Shown here: positions 1 through 8,782 of the stretch, piece by piece | Layout: every line of letters starts with the position of its first letter | Numbering within the stretch: the stretch's first letter is position 1 | NCBI RefSeq assembly: GCF_036250755.1 | Contig: NZ_CP109583.1 | Location: forward strand, 5,665,501 to 5,729,500 | DNA length: 64,000 nucleotides | Reading direction: 5' to 3' | Origin: Streptomyces uncialis | GTDB lineage: Bacteria > Actinomycetota > Actinomycetes > Streptomycetales > Streptomycetaceae | Translations under genes and position numbers: made by a program | Notes under the pieces: model-generated | Told to the model about the DNA's origin: nothing | The model's input: only the letters and a program-made list of their open reading frames with translations | Database searches by the model: none

Positions 1-598
1 CGAGTTCCAGTAGTTCGGTGAAGTAGTCCGCAGTGTCGACCTCGACCGTACCGAGAGCGGTAGCCAGCGCGTCCAGTATCGGGGTGATGTCCCGGTCCTT
101 GCCATGAGTCATGGCAGCGAAGGTGGCGAGTGCCAGATTCTTGGACGCCTCGGCGGGACTGGTGATGACCGGGATGTTGTCAGGACCGATGACCAAAGGA
201 TGGGTGCTGAGGGCAGTCCAGCCCTCGATACCCGTCAGGAACGGGCCGGTGGCCCACTTGGCGGTTGCCCTGTCCCGACATACGACGAGGAGCAGCGCGG
301 GCAGGTCGTACTTGGCGCGCAGGAACGCCAGGTAGTACGTCCAGCTTGCGGCTTTGTCCGGATCGCGCCGACCCTGGGCCTCGATGGCCAGCAGGAACGT
401 CGTCCCGTCCGAGGATTCGACTCGCAGGACGCTGTCGACGCGGCGCTCCAGCGGCCTGATCTCGGTGGCGTCGCCCGTCAGGACCTCGACGGCGGCTTTG
501 TCGGGCAGCGGTACACCGAGGACGCGGAACACGGGGCTCAGAAGTTCGGGACGTTCCTGAAAGATGCGGTGCGCGGCCTCATGAGAGGAGGTGACCAT
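1..598 (-). CDS. PD-(D/E)XK nuclease-like hypothetical protein (3' end outside window)
   Basis: The frame is open from an ATG at 598 to the left edge, so the C-terminus is missing. The visible ~199 residues contain VDSVLRVE, then LLAIEAQGRRDPDKAASW and LPALLLVVCRD. The D...E-x-Q spacing resembles the Rpn/YhgA-like PD-(D/E)XK proteins that are common and uncharacterised in actinomycetes. No RBS precedes the ATG, but a TACGCT hexamer (reading along the gene) ends 7 nt upstream, so the mRNA may be leaderless. The family assignment is by remembered motif pattern only; nuclease activity is not shown. Confidence 0.7.
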   Translation of the reverse strand, partial: MVTSSHEAAHRIFQERPELLSPVFRVLGVPLPDKAAVEVLTGDATEIRPLERRVDSVLRVESSDGTTFLLAIEAQGRRDPDKAASWTYYLAFLRAKYDLPALLLVVCRDRATAKWATGPFLTGIEGWTALSTHPLVIGPDNIPVITSPAEASKNLALATFAAMTHGKDRDITPILDALATALGTVEVDTADYFTELLEL

Positions 599-729
599 GA
601 TCGGGAGCGTAGGTCGCTCGTGATCGATCCGGTGATTGTTCGATGATCGTTCATTCGTACGGACGAACATGTTTCCGAGGTTGACGCGAGTGAGGGTTCC
701 GGCTTCGTCAACTTCGACTGTCCGCCTGG

Positions 730-1734
730 TCAGGTGGCGTAGAGCGGCAGGTTCTCGGTGGAGATGGTCCGGTCCGCGATCGTCACGTCCTCGCCGTACA
801 CGACGTCCTTGCGGGTCGCGGAAGCCCGGCAGTCCCCGCAGTGGCCCGGGGTTCGGGAGCGGAAGGCTCGGTCGCAGGAGTCGCAGGTCTGGAGTGGGGG
901 CGGGGGCGGCGGGCCCTGGCGCAGGGTGGGGAGGGGTGGGGGGAGAAGGGTGGTCAGGCGGTAGGCGAGGAACGCGGCGGGGCTGTGCAGGCGGTCCGGG
1001 GGGAGGCCCGTGGTCAGGGCCGCGCGGACCGCGTCCGGGTGCGTGCCGCGCTCCAGCCAGGCCGCTACGGCCGGGGCGAGCCGTCGTACGTCGCGTTCCG
1101 CGAGGGTCAGGCGGGGGTCCGCGGTGCGCAGCGACGCGAGCAGGTCGGCCGCTCTGCTGTGCAGCTCCGGGGCATGGGCCGTGGGGGACGGGAGCGGGGG
1201 CTGCGGTTTCTTCGGGGGCGGCGGTCCGGTGCTCCGGGGCGCGGTGCTCTGCGGGGTGGTGCTCCGCGGGGTGGCGTGCCGTGGTGCGGGGGGTGGGGCT
1301 TCGTGGTCCGGCTGGGTGCGGGACGTTGCCGGGTCCTCGTACGCGTACGTGAGGGTCACCCAGGTGCCGTTCGGGAGGTGCTTGCGTACCCGTTCGATGT
1401 AACCGTGCCTCTCCAGTTCCCGCAGGGCTCCCGCGATCCGGTCGCGGCCCTCCGGGAAGCGGCTGGCGAGGCTGCGGATGTCGACGGGGGTGCCGTCCGG
1501 CACGGAGAGGATGTACGCGGCGAGGCCGATCGCCGTGCAGGACAGGGCGCGGTGCCTGGTGAGGTGATGACCCAGGTGGGTGTGGTCCGGGTCCGGGTCC
1601 GGGTTCGAATTCGCGTTCCGGTGCGGGTCGGTTTCGTCGGCCGGGCGGGGGCCTGTGACCCGGATGACTCCGTGGGGGGTTTCCGGAACGCTGGATGGGC
1701 GGGGCGAGGGGGCGTTAAGCTGCGTGTCAGCCAT
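730..1734 (-). CDS. Helix-turn-helix domain protein with C-terminal zinc-ribbon-like motif
   Basis: A 334-residue protein. Residues ~55-115 (ALSCTAIGLAAYILSVPDG, then SLASRFPEGRDRIAGALREL and HGYIERVRK) form a winged-helix/MarR-like DNA-binding fold of the type annotated as helix-turn-helix domain in Streptomyces. A long Pro/Arg-rich linker follows. Near the C-terminus CDSCDRAF...GHCGDC supplies four cysteines in CxxC pairs, probably a zinc ribbon. The ATG at 1734 is the first in frame and has only a poor RBS. Its target is unknown. It stands alone, transcribed in the same direction as the membrane protein upstream but separated from it by 226 bp. Confidence 0.75.
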   Translation of the reverse strand: MADTQLNAPSPRPSSVPETPHGVIRVTGPRPADETDPHRNANSNPDPDPDHTHLGHHLTRHRALSCTAIGLAAYILSVPDGTPVDIRSLASRFPEGRDRIAGALRELERHGYIERVRKHLPNGTWVTLTYAYEDPATSRTQPDHEAPPPAPRHATPRSTTPQSTAPRSTGPPPPKKPQPPLPSPTAHAPELHSRAADLLASLRTADPRLTLAERDVRRLAPAVAAWLERGTHPDAVRAALTTGLPPDRLHSPAAFLAYRLTTLLPPPLPTLRQGPPPPPPLQTCDSCDRAFRSRTPGHCGDCRASATRKDVVYGEDVTIADRTISTENLPLYAT

Positions 1735-1801
1735 CGGGAAGTGCTAGTTCCTTATGTGGTGAGGCCCTCGTTCGGGATGCCAGTCCCGGCCGGGGGCCGA
1801 T

Positions 1802-1821
1802 GCATGTACCGGTGCACATGC
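1802..1821. promoter_or_regulatory. Inverted repeat upstream of HTH gene
   Basis: GCATGT and ACATGC flank an 8-bp spacer about 70 bp upstream of the HTH gene start at 1734. The position suits an operator, perhaps autoregulatory. No clear -10/-35 pair was recognised beside it. Short inverted repeats occur by chance, so this is a weak call. Confidence 0.25.
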
Positions 1822-1960
1822 GGGAGTTGTCATGCGTTTGCGATGGCACTCTCTCCGAAAATCGGACCGGGAGCGAACTCTCCCTGAAGCAATCACCCGA
1901 ACGGGCTAACGCTGCGGTGGTTGCTGTCCGGTGGGGTGAGGTGGGGTGGGGTATTCGCCT

Positions 1961-3034
1961 TCAACTACCGGGAACTACGGGGGGTTTACCGCCTGTGGTT
2001 CCGAAGGTCGGGGACCCGGCCTCCGGTGCGGAACCCCCGGGGACGGGGCGGGTGCGGAGCCAGTACGAGCGGGCGGCGAGGGCCAGCGCCACCCCGTACA
2101 CGGCGAACGCGGACAGGCCGACCCAGGCGACCAGCAGTGTGTCCTCCGGGGTGGGGAAGTCGCCCCGGCGCATCGTCACCACGTCCGCCGTCGCCAGGGC
2201 GCAGTACCCGAGTCCGAGCACCCCGTACGGCAGGAGCGTGGCCGCTCCGATCAGGGCCGGGGCGAGCGGGAGCGGGCGCGGGACGCGGCGGCCGCGCAGG
2301 AATGTCGTCCAGCGGGGGAAGACCTGGCCCCAGGGGCGGACCAGCCCCCACAGCAGGAACACTCCCAGGGCGGCGAGCAGCACGGTGGCGTCCAGGCCCC
2401 AGGACTCCAGGGTGAGCCAGAGGTCCGGGACGCCGTTGCGTTCGGAGGTGGCGCGCATCTCGGCGCCGGTCATTCCGGCGAAGGTGCCGCCGAGTGCCCA
2501 GTTGAGTTTCATCGCGATGTACGGGAGGAAGGCCACCGTCCCCACGCAGGCGGTGAGTTGGAGCGGGCGTGGTGCGGCGGCGGGGGGCGGTGGGGTGGTC
2601 GTGCCAGCGGTCGGGGGCCGTCCGGCCCGTGCGGTGGCGGTGAGCAGGAGTACTCCGGCCGCCGCGAGCGCGTGGTTCGCGGCGGCGGGCCAACTGTCCA
2701 CGCTCTGGCCGAACATCAGCGTGATCACGTCCATCAGCAGGCTGAACGCCGCGATCGCCGTGAGTCCGGCGAGTGCCCGGAGCGCGGTGCCCAGTGGTCG
2801 TCGGGGGCCGAGACGGGTGACGGCCGCGCAGGTCGCTGTCGCCAGGGCGCCCAGCGCGGCGACCGCCCAGCCCAGGGCCGGGGGGCCCGGGTCCGGACCC
2901 AGTTGGAACAGCGGCGTCCCGCTCAGCGCACCGGCCAGCCCGAGGGCGGTGTACGCCACCGCCCAGCACAGCGCCGCCCGGCCGGCCCACTCCGTGGGCC
3001 GGGGCACTCTCTTCGTCCTCGCGACATCCGTCAT
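1961..3034 (-). CDS. Multi-pass membrane protein, function unknown
   Basis: From the ATG at 3034 (MTDVARTKRVPRP) the protein has 357 residues and roughly eight to nine hydrophobic helices separated by short charged loops, for example WAGRAALCWAVAYTALGLAG and LLAALGVFLLWGLVRPWG. The reading frame continues upstream to 3310, but that extension is Arg/His/Pro-rich and looks non-coding, so the internal ATG just before the first membrane helix was chosen. No transporter signature or catalytic motif was recognised. Confidence 0.7.
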   Translation of the reverse strand: MTDVARTKRVPRPTEWAGRAALCWAVAYTALGLAGALSGTPLFQLGPDPGPPALGWAVAALGALATATCAAVTRLGPRRPLGTALRALAGLTAIAAFSLLMDVITLMFGQSVDSWPAAANHALAAAGVLLLTATARAGRPPTAGTTTPPPPAAAPRPLQLTACVGTVAFLPYIAMKLNWALGGTFAGMTGAEMRATSERNGVPDLWLTLESWGLDATVLLAALGVFLLWGLVRPWGQVFPRWTTFLRGRRVPRPLPLAPALIGAATLLPYGVLGLGYCALATADVVTMRRGDFPTPEDTLLVAWVGLSAFAVYGVALALAARSYWLRTRPVPGGSAPEAGSPTFGTTGGKPPVVPGS

Positions 3035-3155
3035 GCTCCGAACGTCCCATCGGCCGCGATCGCCGGGCGTCGCCCCGCGGTCCCGATCGCCTCCCCCGGT
3101 GGGGTGAGGGCGGGTACGGACCCAGGTATGAGTGGGGTGACTTGGGTGACCTCCC

Positions 3156-3605
3156 TCAGAGGTCCGCCAGGGGCACCTCCGCCCAGACGGTCTTCCCGGG
3201 TGGTGGTCCGGGTGTGACGCCCCAGCGTTCCGCCAGGGCCTCCACGAGCAGCAGTCCGCGTCCCGATTCGGCGTCCGCCGCCGGGAGCCCGGCGCCCGGC
3301 ATCCGGTCACCGGCGCTGTCGCTCACCTCGATCCGGAGCGTCGTGTCCGTGACGCTGAGCGAGAGCCGGAAGCCCGTACGCCGGTCGCTGCCGTGGAGCG
3401 CGGCATTGGCGGCGAGTTCCGCGACGACGAGTGCCGCCGGGTCCAGGGGCAGCCCCCAGGCCCGCAGTCGGCATTCCGCGAGCAGCCGGGCGAGACGGGC
3501 GCCCACGCGGGTCGAGGACAGTTCGGTCTCGAACGTGCGGGTGGGGGGTGTGGTGGGGGTGGGGGCGGTTGCGGGGGTGGGGAGTTCGGAGAGTTCTTGG
3601 TTCAC
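3156..3605 (-). CDS. ATP-binding anti-sigma-factor-like protein (HATPase_c_2)
   Basis: A 149-residue protein with the GHKL ATPase boxes of the SpoIIAB/RsbW-like family: N-box ELAANAALHG, G1 box EVSDSAGDRM and G2 box ESGRGLLLVEALAERWG. Streptomycetes encode dozens of such single-domain kinases, which usually bind sigma or anti-anti-sigma factors; no cognate partner lies next door. The GTG at 3605 is preferred over a TTG at 3614: a GACATT hexamer ends 7 nt before the GTG and no RBS is visible. Partner and signal are unknown. Confidence 0.8.
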   Translation of the reverse strand: MNQELSELPTPATAPTPTTPPTRTFETELSSTRVGARLARLLAECRLRAWGLPLDPAALVVAELAANAALHGSDRRTGFRLSLSVTDTTLRIEVSDSAGDRMPGAGLPAADAESGRGLLLVEALAERWGVTPGPPPGKTVWAEVPLADL

Positions 3606-3736
3606 ATCACTCAATGTCGCCGTACGTGTTTGGGCTGTTGAGCGACTTGGGGGCTACGTACGGTGACTGTCCGGGCTTTGTCCGGGGGTGTCCCGGCTGT
3701 CCGGGGCGGGCGGTATGGGGCAGCGAGGCGGTGGCG

Positions 3737-5119
3737 TCAGGCGGACTTGCGTAGTTCGTCGGTGGTGACGATCCGGAGGAACGGGGGGATGGTGGCGGCG
3801 ACCGCGGCGGCGAAGACGAGGAAGGCGACCCGGGTCCCGAACGCTTCGGCGAGGACGCCGATCAGGCCCGCTCCTATCGGCATTCCGCCCCAGCCGATGA
3901 GCCGGGCGGCGCTGCTGTAGCGGCCCATGAGGGCGTCGGGCACGGTGTTCTGGGCGATGAGGCGTGAGTTGACCGTCCAGAGGGTGCCGCCCATCCCGCC
4001 GAGGAACGCCGCGGTGGCGACCGCCCAGACCTGGGTGGTGAGCACGGGGACGGCCATCATCGCCAGGGTTCCGAGCAGGTCGGCGAACATCGCCCAGCGG
4101 CGTCCGAGCAGCCGGTTGATCCGGGTGACGGCGAGTGTGCCCGCCAGCCCGCCGACGCCGAGCGCGCTGAGCACGATGCCGTACTGCCGCGCGTCCAGGC
4201 CCATCGTCTCCTTCGCGACCAGGGGCATCAGGGCCAGCCACGCGCCCCAGCTCGCGCCGAGGACGGTCAGGATGAGGGTCGTTGTGCGGAGCAGGCGGTG
4301 GTGCCAGAGGTAGCGGAGTCCTTCGGTGAACTCCCGGGCCCTGGGTGCTCTGCCGGTCCGCGGTGCTGTCCCGGTCCCGGTGCCTGTCTCGGTCCCCGTC
4401 CCCGTCCCCGTCTCGGTCCCGGTCCCCGTCCCGGGTTCCGTGGGCGCCTCGTCCTTGGTGGTGCGCACGGCGCGGAAGCGGCCGGTGAGCAGGAGCAGGA
4501 GGAGGGCCGCGGCGAGGTAGGCGACCCAGGTGGAGCCGAGCGCGATACCGGTTCCGGCGGTGAGGAGCAGTCCGCCGATCATCGGTCCGCAGAACTCGTT
4601 GGCGGCGGTCTCGACCCCGGCGATCCACGCGTTCGCGCGTTCCCGTTCCGCGCGCGGCACGAGTGCGGGGATCAGCGCGGTCTCCGAGGTCTGGGCGATC
4701 ACTTCCGCGGTGCCGAGGACCGCGCCGACGGCCGCCAGCGTCCCGATGGTCGTGCTGTCGCTGGTCACGGTCTGTATCAGCCAGCCGATCGCCAGCAGCC
4801 GTATCCCGCCTGCGAGCCAGAGCAGCCGGCGGCGGTCCGCGCGGTCGGCGAGGACTCCGGCGGGCAGCGAGACGAGCAGCCAGGGCAGCGTCAGGGCCAG
4901 CGCGACCGCCGCGACCTGGCCGGGGGAGTCGGTGATCCCGGTCGCCAGTACCGGCAGCGCGATCTTGATGATCCCGTCCGCGAGGTTGGTGACCGCGGTG
5001 AGGGCGAGCAGGACGACGGTGTTCCGTGTGCCGGGTGTGCCGGGTGTGCCGCGCGGATCGGGTGGATCGGATGCGGGGGCGGCTTCGGTCTTTTTGACGG
5101 GCCGGGTCCGGGTGCTCAT
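3737..5119 (-). CDS. MFS transporter (putative drug efflux)
   Basis: A 460-residue, ~12-helix major facilitator. Helices 2-3 contain LLVSLPAGVLADRADRRRLL, the MFS motif-A region, and TAEVIAQTSETALIPALVP resembles the MefA/NpnT-like MFS_3 group. The cytoplasmic loop between the two six-helix halves holds an unusual Thr-Gly repeat at about residues 226-248, encoded by a tandem hexamer run at 4375-4440. It is transcribed divergently from the CGNR regulator, with duplicated operator-like sequences between them, so regulation by that neighbour is likely. The substrate is unknown. Confidence 0.85.
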   Translation of the reverse strand: MSTRTRPVKKTEAAPASDPPDPRGTPGTPGTRNTVVLLALTAVTNLADGIIKIALPVLATGITDSPGQVAAVALALTLPWLLVSLPAGVLADRADRRRLLWLAGGIRLLAIGWLIQTVTSDSTTIGTLAAVGAVLGTAEVIAQTSETALIPALVPRAERERANAWIAGVETAANEFCGPMIGGLLLTAGTGIALGSTWVAYLAAALLLLLLTGRFRAVRTTKDEAPTEPGTGTGTETGTGTGTETGTGTGTAPRTGRAPRAREFTEGLRYLWHHRLLRTTTLILTVLGASWGAWLALMPLVAKETMGLDARQYGIVLSALGVGGLAGTLAVTRINRLLGRRWAMFADLLGTLAMMAVPVLTTQVWAVATAAFLGGMGGTLWTVNSRLIAQNTVPDALMGRYSSAARLIGWGGMPIGAGLIGVLAEAFGTRVAFLVFAAAVAATIPPFLRIVTTDELRKSA

Positions 5120-5131
5120 GTCATGTGCCCT

Positions 5132-5209
5132 AACCGCCTAAGTGGTTTGACTGGTTAATTGTGCGAAGCCTGCCAGCCGGGGTTTCACCAGTCAACCCGT
5201 TAGACGGTT
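5132..5209. promoter_or_regulatory. Mirrored operator-like elements between MFS and CGNR genes
   Basis: Two related elements face each other. AACCGCCTAAGTGGTT (5132-5147) is followed at once by TTGACTGG (5147-5154). On the other strand AACCGTCTAACGGGTT (complement of 5194-5209) is followed by TTGACTGG (complement of 5188-5195). Each has AACC/GGTT half-sites around a TA centre, and each is fused to a TTGACT that could serve as a -35 box. This fits one regulator controlling both divergent promoters; the CGNR protein is the obvious candidate, but that is inference. Confidence 0.55.
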
Positions 5210-5248
5210 ACTCTTGGGGAGTCCGGTTCCCCCTCCTGAAGGTCACCC

Positions 5249-5812
5249 ATGCTCGAAGCACCGTCTTCGGCCCAGCTGGTCGAAGCCTTCGTCAACACCG
5301 TCGATGTGGAGCTCGGCACCGACGACCTCGCCGTGCCCGACCAGCTCCCCGCCTGGCTGGCGGAGCGGGGACTGCTCCCGTCCGGCACCCTGGTCACCAC
5401 CGAGGAACACCAGCTCGCCCTGCGGCTGCGGGACGGCATCCGCGAGAACCTCGGCGTCCACACCGGCGACACCCCCGATCCCGGCCTGCTCCGGGACGCC
5501 GACGAAGTCCTCCGCCGCCTCCCTCTGGTCGCCACCCTGCGCCCCGGCAGCCGGGCCACGCTGGAACCGGCACCCGGACTCACCCCGGTCCGCCACGCTC
5601 TGGCCGCCCTCGCCGTCGCCTGGACCGAGCTCACGGTCACCGGCGAGGCCGCACGCCTCAAGCGCTGCGCCGAACACACCTGCGCCTGGGTCTTCTGGGA
5701 CTCCTCCAAGAACCGCAGCCGCCGCTGGTGCTCCATGCGCGTCTGCGGCAACCGCACCAAGGCCCGCCGCTACGCGACGAAGCGGACTTCGGTACCTGGA
5801 ACGGCTGGCTGA
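5249..5812 (+). CDS. CGNR zinc-finger / ABATE-domain regulator
   Basis: A 187-residue protein. The N-terminal ~130 residues (LVEAFVNTVDVELGTDDLAVP, then a helical stretch) match the ABATE ligand-sensing region. The C-terminus is a CGNR zinc finger with Cys140, Cys145, Cys161 and Cys166, the last starting CGNR at 166-169, followed by basic KARRYATKR. Proteins of this family are usually transcriptional regulators encoded beside efflux pumps, as here. The ATG at 5249 lies ~40 bp after the mirrored operator elements. The C-terminal tail after the finger is somewhat longer than usual. Confidence 0.85.
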   Translation: MLEAPSSAQLVEAFVNTVDVELGTDDLAVPDQLPAWLAERGLLPSGTLVTTEEHQLALRLRDGIRENLGVHTGDTPDPGLLRDADEVLRRLPLVATLRPGSRATLEPAPGLTPVRHALAALAVAWTELTVTGEAARLKRCAEHTCAWVFWDSSKNRSRRWCSMRVCGNRTKARRYATKRTSVPGTAG

Positions 5813-6128
5813 GCCGCGGGGTACCTGAGCGGGTCCGCCGCCGAACTCCCCGCCGGTACGGACGAGGCCCCCGTTCCGGTGGGTCTGCCCCTGGACGGGG
5901 CGAGTGCCGGGACGGGGGCCTTGGCGGTCGCCGCCCGGGAGCTGTGCGGTCGTACGGATCTCCTCCTGGCTCAGCTCATCCCGTGCAGCGTCGAAGGACT
6001 CCGCTACCTGGGCGGGCCGACCGAGGTCGGGGCGGCAGCTTGCGGTCCGACCACGGATCTCGCCGGGCTTGATCCGGTACAGCCAGAGTGGCTCCAGCGG
6101 CACCGGCACCGGAACTAGCCTCAACGAG
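5813..6128. other. 316-bp gap, no recognised gene
   Basis: Between the CGNR gene and the methyltransferase. The minus strand is open across it from about 6124, with a peptide containing LEPLWLYRIKPGEIRGRT, but this frame continues antisense through the CGNR gene and has the composition of a shadow. No lanthipeptide-like precursor was found upstream of the FxLD-type methyltransferase. It could be the remnant of an older minus-strand gene; nothing firm can be said. Confidence 0.4.
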
Positions 6129-7382
6129 GTGAATCACACCAGCACCGACGACACCACCGCTGCCGCTCGCCTGCGGGACGAACTGGCCGACAGCCTGCGC
6201 GAGCAGGGCACCGTGGCAACCGATTCCGTGGACGCAGCGGTCCGGGCCGTGCCCCGCGATGTGTTCGTTCGCCAGTTCAAGCCCTCCGCGTCTCTGGAGG
6301 AGGCGTACGCCGACACGCCTGTCCACACCAAGTTCGACGACACGGGTGCGTCGATCAGCGCGGTGTCGCAGCCCTCGGTGAACGGGCTGATGCTCGAACT
6401 CACCCAGGCACAGCCCGGCATGCGGATCGAGGAATCGGGAGCAGGCAGTGGCCTGTTCGCCTCGTACCTTGCCCACCTCGTCGGAGACGAAGGGCACGTC
6501 ACCACACTCGACGTCGACCAAGACCTCGTGGACGGCGCCCGAGCCGCCATCGAGAAGGCCGGAGTGCACAACGTCACTGTCGTCCTCGGCGATGGAGCGG
6601 CCGGCCACGTCGGCGGAGCCCCCTACGACCGGATCGTCGCCACGGTCGGTGCCCACGGCATCCCGCAGGCGTGGCTCGACCAGCTCGCCCCCGACGGCCG
6701 TCTCGTCGTACCGCTGCGTCTGCGCGGCAGTGTCTCCCGCGCCGTCGCCTTCGAACGGGACGGTGACGGGCACTGGCGCAGTGTCCGCAGCGAGATGTGC
6801 ACCTTCATGCCCCTGCGGGCGGGCATCGCCGACGACCCCCGCCGCATCGTCTCGCTGACCTCTGACGACGCCGTCCGGCTCCAGTTCAACCAGGAGCAGG
6901 AGGCCGACGAGGAATCCCTTCGCGGTGTGCTGGACCAGCCGGGCAGCGAGGTGTGGTCCGAGGTGACGTTCCGGGGCCCGGAGTCGCCGGAATTCATGTG
7001 GCTGTGGCTCGCCTGCGCCATGGAGAACGCCCTGAGCCGGATGGAGGTCAACCGTGCGGCTGCCGGTGCCGCCCTGCTCCGGGAGGGATTCCGCCCCATG
7101 GCGGTGGCCGAACAGGGCAGTCTCGCCTACCTGACCCTGCGCAAGGCCGACCTCGCCGAGGACGGCGGCCAGCTCTACGAAGCCGGCGCCATCGGCCACG
7201 GCCCCGGCGGCAAGAAGCTGGCCGAACAGGTCGCCGAGGAGATGCGCATCTGGGACAAGGATTTTCGTGGTCGTGAGGTGACCTTCGAGATCCACTCCCT
7301 CGACGCCCCGCCGCTCCCTCCGAAACCGGGCCGCTTCGCCTTCGACAACCCGATCAACCGGATCGTCATCACCTGGGCGTGA
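6129..7382 (+). CDS. FxLD-system-type methyltransferase (PCMT-like)
   Basis: A 417-residue SAM-dependent methyltransferase. The N-terminal half resembles protein L-isoaspartyl O-methyltransferase: AVRAVPRDVF, SQPSVNGLML at ~80-89, glycine-rich motif I at ~100-110 (IEESGAGSGLF), acidic motif TLDVDQD, GDGAAG and a PYDRIVATVG strand. The long C-terminal domain ending PKPGRFAFDNPINRIVITWA is the hallmark of methyltransferases annotated with FxLD/FxLM lanthipeptide systems. No lanthipeptide synthetase or precursor lies nearby, so it is an orphan. The start is the GTG at 6129 with a weak upstream GAGG; longer upstream translation is unlikely. Confidence 0.8.
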   Translation: MNHTSTDDTTAAARLRDELADSLREQGTVATDSVDAAVRAVPRDVFVRQFKPSASLEEAYADTPVHTKFDDTGASISAVSQPSVNGLMLELTQAQPGMRIEESGAGSGLFASYLAHLVGDEGHVTTLDVDQDLVDGARAAIEKAGVHNVTVVLGDGAAGHVGGAPYDRIVATVGAHGIPQAWLDQLAPDGRLVVPLRLRGSVSRAVAFERDGDGHWRSVRSEMCTFMPLRAGIADDPRRIVSLTSDDAVRLQFNQEQEADEESLRGVLDQPGSEVWSEVTFRGPESPEFMWLWLACAMENALSRMEVNRAAAGAALLREGFRPMAVAEQGSLAYLTLRKADLAEDGGQLYEAGAIGHGPGGKKLAEQVAEEMRIWDKDFRGREVTFEIHSLDAPPLPPKPGRFAFDNPINRIVITWA

Positions 7383-7614
7383 TGTGGACGCCGTCGACGG
7401 CACTCTGCCGCACACTCCGTCGCGGCTGACCTGGTCCCACTGGCGGTGCAAGGGCCGCGATGGGTACGCGGCGTGGTGATCGTCCGGACGGTGAGGGCAG
7501 TCGGCAACCCGAATCCATGAAGCGGACGGGGCTGCTGGGCGTCGACACCAGAGGACCCGGGCATCGCTCGTTCGGGCGTTTTGCCGCCGGGTTCGACCGC
7601 CTGTCCCGTCGCGG

Positions 7615-7974
7615 GTGCGTAGAACGTGGTGGCATGGGACTCGGAGACTTCCGCCGAGGCCGCAGTGGGCTTTCACCCTCGTGCTCTCCGAGCCGCTCAC
7701 GCCGGAGCAGAAGGACTTCCTCGACGGGCTGGACAGGTTCGCGGACGGCGAGATCGGGCTGACCGAGGGACCAGGCCGCTCGGCCTTCCTCTGCGCGATC
7801 CCCGCCGAATCCCTCGACGCCGCCGTGGCGAACGCCTTGGCGCGGTTCGAGGACTTCCCTGGTGTCCTCGTTCGCCGCGTCGAGCTGGACGAGATCGCGC
7901 TGGACCAGAACAGCATGGCGACCCCGGCTGTGTTCCCCGCGCCACCACCGGTGGAGGCATCACCGCTGTCGTGA
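7615..7974 (+). CDS. Small hypothetical protein
   Basis: A frame of up to 119 residues from a GTG at 7615. The convincing part begins near FTLVLSEPLTPEQKDFLDGLDRF and runs through SAFLCAIPAESLDAAVANALARFEDFPGVLVRRVELDEIAL, an alternating alpha/beta pattern. Its high GC at third positions matches genuine genes. The first ~18 residues (Trp/Arg-rich) look untranslated, but no better start codon with an RBS is visible. No family is recognised. Confidence 0.55.
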   Translation: MRRTWWHGTRRLPPRPQWAFTLVLSEPLTPEQKDFLDGLDRFADGEIGLTEGPGRSAFLCAIPAESLDAAVANALARFEDFPGVLVRRVELDEIALDQNSMATPAVFPAPPPVEASPLS

Positions 7975-8102
7975 CACCGACAGGCAGCCCCACTGCCTAA
8001 CGTTCGGAAGTAGTGGGGCGGGCGTCAGGTGGTCGCAGCGCCTGACAATGAAGCGAACCTCCGGACTCCGCCCGGGTGGTCCCCGCGATCAGGGAGGCTT
8101 TG

Positions 8103-8618
8103 ATGCCGTCGAACGCGCCCAGCTTCGGTGAACTCCTCGGTGCTACCCGGCGCTCTGCCGTCCACCTGGAGATGCGTGACTCCTACGCGGCCACCGAGCG
8201 GTTCGAAGCATGGCGATGTGGAGAGCGCATCGACTGGGCGGACCAGGCGTCGTGGTGGCACCCGTATGACCAGTTGATCGCCGACACGGTCGCCCGAGGT
8301 GTGACCGTCCGACGTGCCCGGATCGTCTCGGAGCCAGTGAGCGAGTACATCCGCTGGGAGCACTACGTCACCCACGCCAACGTGACCGCTGGTGAGCAGG
8401 TCCGGTGGCTGCCCCGGAGGGCGGCAACCGGCCTTTCGCTCCCGGGCAACGACTTCTGGCTGTTCGACGGCACTCTGTTGCGCGTCCACCACTTCTCGGG
8501 TGACGGGGCCGTGGTCAAGGACGAGATGGTGGACGAGCTCACCATCGTGGAGCTCTGCGCCACGGCGTTCGAGAACGTGTGGGCCCTCGCGACCCCACAC
8601 GCACAGTTCGCGCTCTGA
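8103..8618 (+). CDS. DUF6879 family protein
   Basis: A 171-residue protein (SFGELLGATRRSAVHLEMRDSY..., ERFEAWRCGERIDW, RGVTVRRARIVSEPVSEYIRWEHYVT, DFWLFDG) matching the actinobacterial DUF6879 pattern. The ATG at 8103 follows GGGAGG with good spacing, so the frame extension upstream to 8076 is not used. These proteins are commonly found beside XRE regulators and DUF397 proteins, as here, suggesting a shared regulatory or toxin-antitoxin-like system. No biochemical role is known to me. Confidence 0.8.
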   Translation: MPSNAPSFGELLGATRRSAVHLEMRDSYAATERFEAWRCGERIDWADQASWWHPYDQLIADTVARGVTVRRARIVSEPVSEYIRWEHYVTHANVTAGEQVRWLPRRAATGLSLPGNDFWLFDGTLLRVHHFSGDGAVVKDEMVDELTIVELCATAFENVWALATPHAQFAL

Positions 8619-8782
8619 CGGCACTGGGGTTCATCTGAAGGACAGCGCTTTCTCCGTTCACGCCACCTCGTGTCAGTGGTTGCGTTTAGCCTGTGCGTGA
8701 CGTTGGCCGCACGCACGGTAACTGGCCTATTGGTGTGCTGTGTTGGCTGAGAAGCGGGACCTGTACGGGCGGAGGTGCCTGG

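Noticed and set aside
104..646. Plus-strand frame MSHGSEGG... at the left edge
   Set aside because: The minus strand here encodes a PD-(D/E)XK-like protein with coherent motifs; the plus frame has none.
5976..7916. 646-codon minus-strand open frame opposite the methyltransferase
   Set aside because: Shadow of the plus-strand methyltransferase, which has full SAM motifs.
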